Under the pieces are notes generated by a model that saw only the letters and a program-made list of their open reading frames with translations, did not search any database and was not told the origin of the DNA. The translations under genes were made by a program, and so were the position numbers. Below are positions 6,773 through 7,067 of a DNA stretch of 7,067 bases, in pieces. The stretch comes from Sedimenticola sp. (lineage in GTDB: Bacteria; Pseudomonadota; Gammaproteobacteria; Chromatiales; Chromatiaceae), in NCBI GenBank assembly GCA_030590525.1, contig JAUUYI010000103.1, forward strand, positions 1 to 7,067, in the 5' to 3' direction. Each line of letters begins with the position of its first letter. Positions within the stretch are counted from its first letter, which is position 1.

Positions 6773-6895
6773 GGCTCGGTTAATCCCGCCGAGAGGCTGA
6801 CGTTATCAAATCAATCGGTGTTTTATCCACGTTGATCCCTGGTTGGGATACATCTCACCCTGTGAACGGTCACACAAATAAGGGAGGTCAGAAAT
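6773..6895. other. Leader between the MITE and the synthase gene
   Basis: This 123-nt stretch contains a small hairpin, CTCGG (6775-6779) with CCGAG (6789-6793), and the synthase ribosome site. No convincing -35/-10 pair was found, although the gap is long enough for a separate promoter. It would have directly followed the phosphatase stop codon before the MITE arrived. Confidence 0.5.
6881..6888 (+). promoter_or_regulatory. Shine-Dalgarno of the synthase gene
   Basis: AGGGAGGT lies 7 nt before ATG 6896. It is a strong site and fixes the start of a gene that is cut by the window edge. Confidence 0.75.
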
Positions 6896-7067
6896 ATGGG
6901 GGACTTTTTTCAGAACGGCATCATCACCACATTGCATCACCTGCGCCAGCGGCCGCTGGAGGAACTGGAACAGGAACTGCTCGATTTCTCCCGGGTCCGC
7001 CCCATGTCGCTGGTTCTCCCCTCCCTCTATTCAGAGCTTCAGGGCCCGGCTCTGGAAAATATTGTAA
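6896..7067 (+). CDS. gpgS: Glucosyl-3-phosphoglycerate synthase-like glycosyltransferase, N-terminal part
   Basis: Only the first 57 codons are present; the gene continues past the window. The protein begins MGDFFQNGIITTLHHLRQRP, then a charged helix (LEELEQELLDFSRVRP) and MSLVLPSLYSELQGPALENIV. The helix-then-LVLPSLYSE pattern is what I know from glucosyl-3-phosphoglycerate synthase-like glycosyltransferases (GT81-type) of Gammaproteobacteria. These transfer glucose from an NDP-glucose donor to 3-phosphoglycerate. LVLPSLYSE would be the first strand of the nucleotide-sugar domain; the metal-binding and acceptor residues lie beyond the edge. Position after a sugar-phosphoglycerate phosphatase, the next enzyme in the pathway, strongly supports the call. 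Mannosyl specificity remains possible. Confidence 0.65.
   Translation, partial: MGDFFQNGIITTLHHLRQRPLEELEQELLDFSRVRPMSLVLPSLYSELQGPALENIV

Overview
The window looks like a chromosomal segment from a free-living or host-associated marine or halotolerant gammaproteobacterium. The genes are GC-rich with AT-poor codon use. The protein set (a YbaK-type deacylase, an SLC13 permease with RCK_C domains, NhaD, a proteobacterial-type GlgC, and a phosphoglycerate-glycoside phosphatase/synthase pair) resembles that of sulfur-oxidising or halophilic Gammaproteobacteria. The taxon is inferred from protein flavour only; there is no rRNA or other marker gene here.

Layout. At 3-471 (minus strand) lies a Cys-tRNA(Pro) deacylase gene (ybaK) whose reading frame is broken by one extra base near 120-130. 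A divergent AT-rich spacer (472-745) follows. On the plus strand, a two-gene ion-transport unit fills 746-4184: an SLC13/DASS-type permease carrying two RCK_C (TrkA-C) domains, then 7 nt later the Na+/H+ antiporter NhaD. A 350-nt spacer follows that holds two tandem copies of a 52-bp imperfect palindrome and a candidate promoter. Next come glgC (ADP-glucose pyrophosphorylase, 4535-5800), an HAD-IIB mannosyl/glucosyl-3-phosphoglycerate phosphatase (5855-6691), a 77-bp IS5-type MITE inserted exactly at the phosphatase stop codon, and the first 57 codons of a glucosyl-3-phosphoglycerate synthase-like glycosyltransferase (from 6896, running off the window).

How the genes may work together. GlgC makes ADP-glucose. 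The glycosyltransferase would move glucose (or mannose) from an NDP-sugar to 3-phosphoglycerate, and the HAD phosphatase would remove the phosphate to give glucosylglycerate or mannosylglycerate, a compatible solute. NhaD expels Na+ in exchange for H+, and the SLC13 permease probably uses a Na+ gradient to import an anion. Together the plus-strand genes read as a salt and osmotic adaptation neighbourhood. The families are recognised from sequence; the pathway link, the sugar donor and the SLC13 substrate are inference. I did not find a clearly new defence, CRISPR or mobile system. The most unusual items are the stop-codon MITE, the paired palindromes and the frameshifted ybaK.
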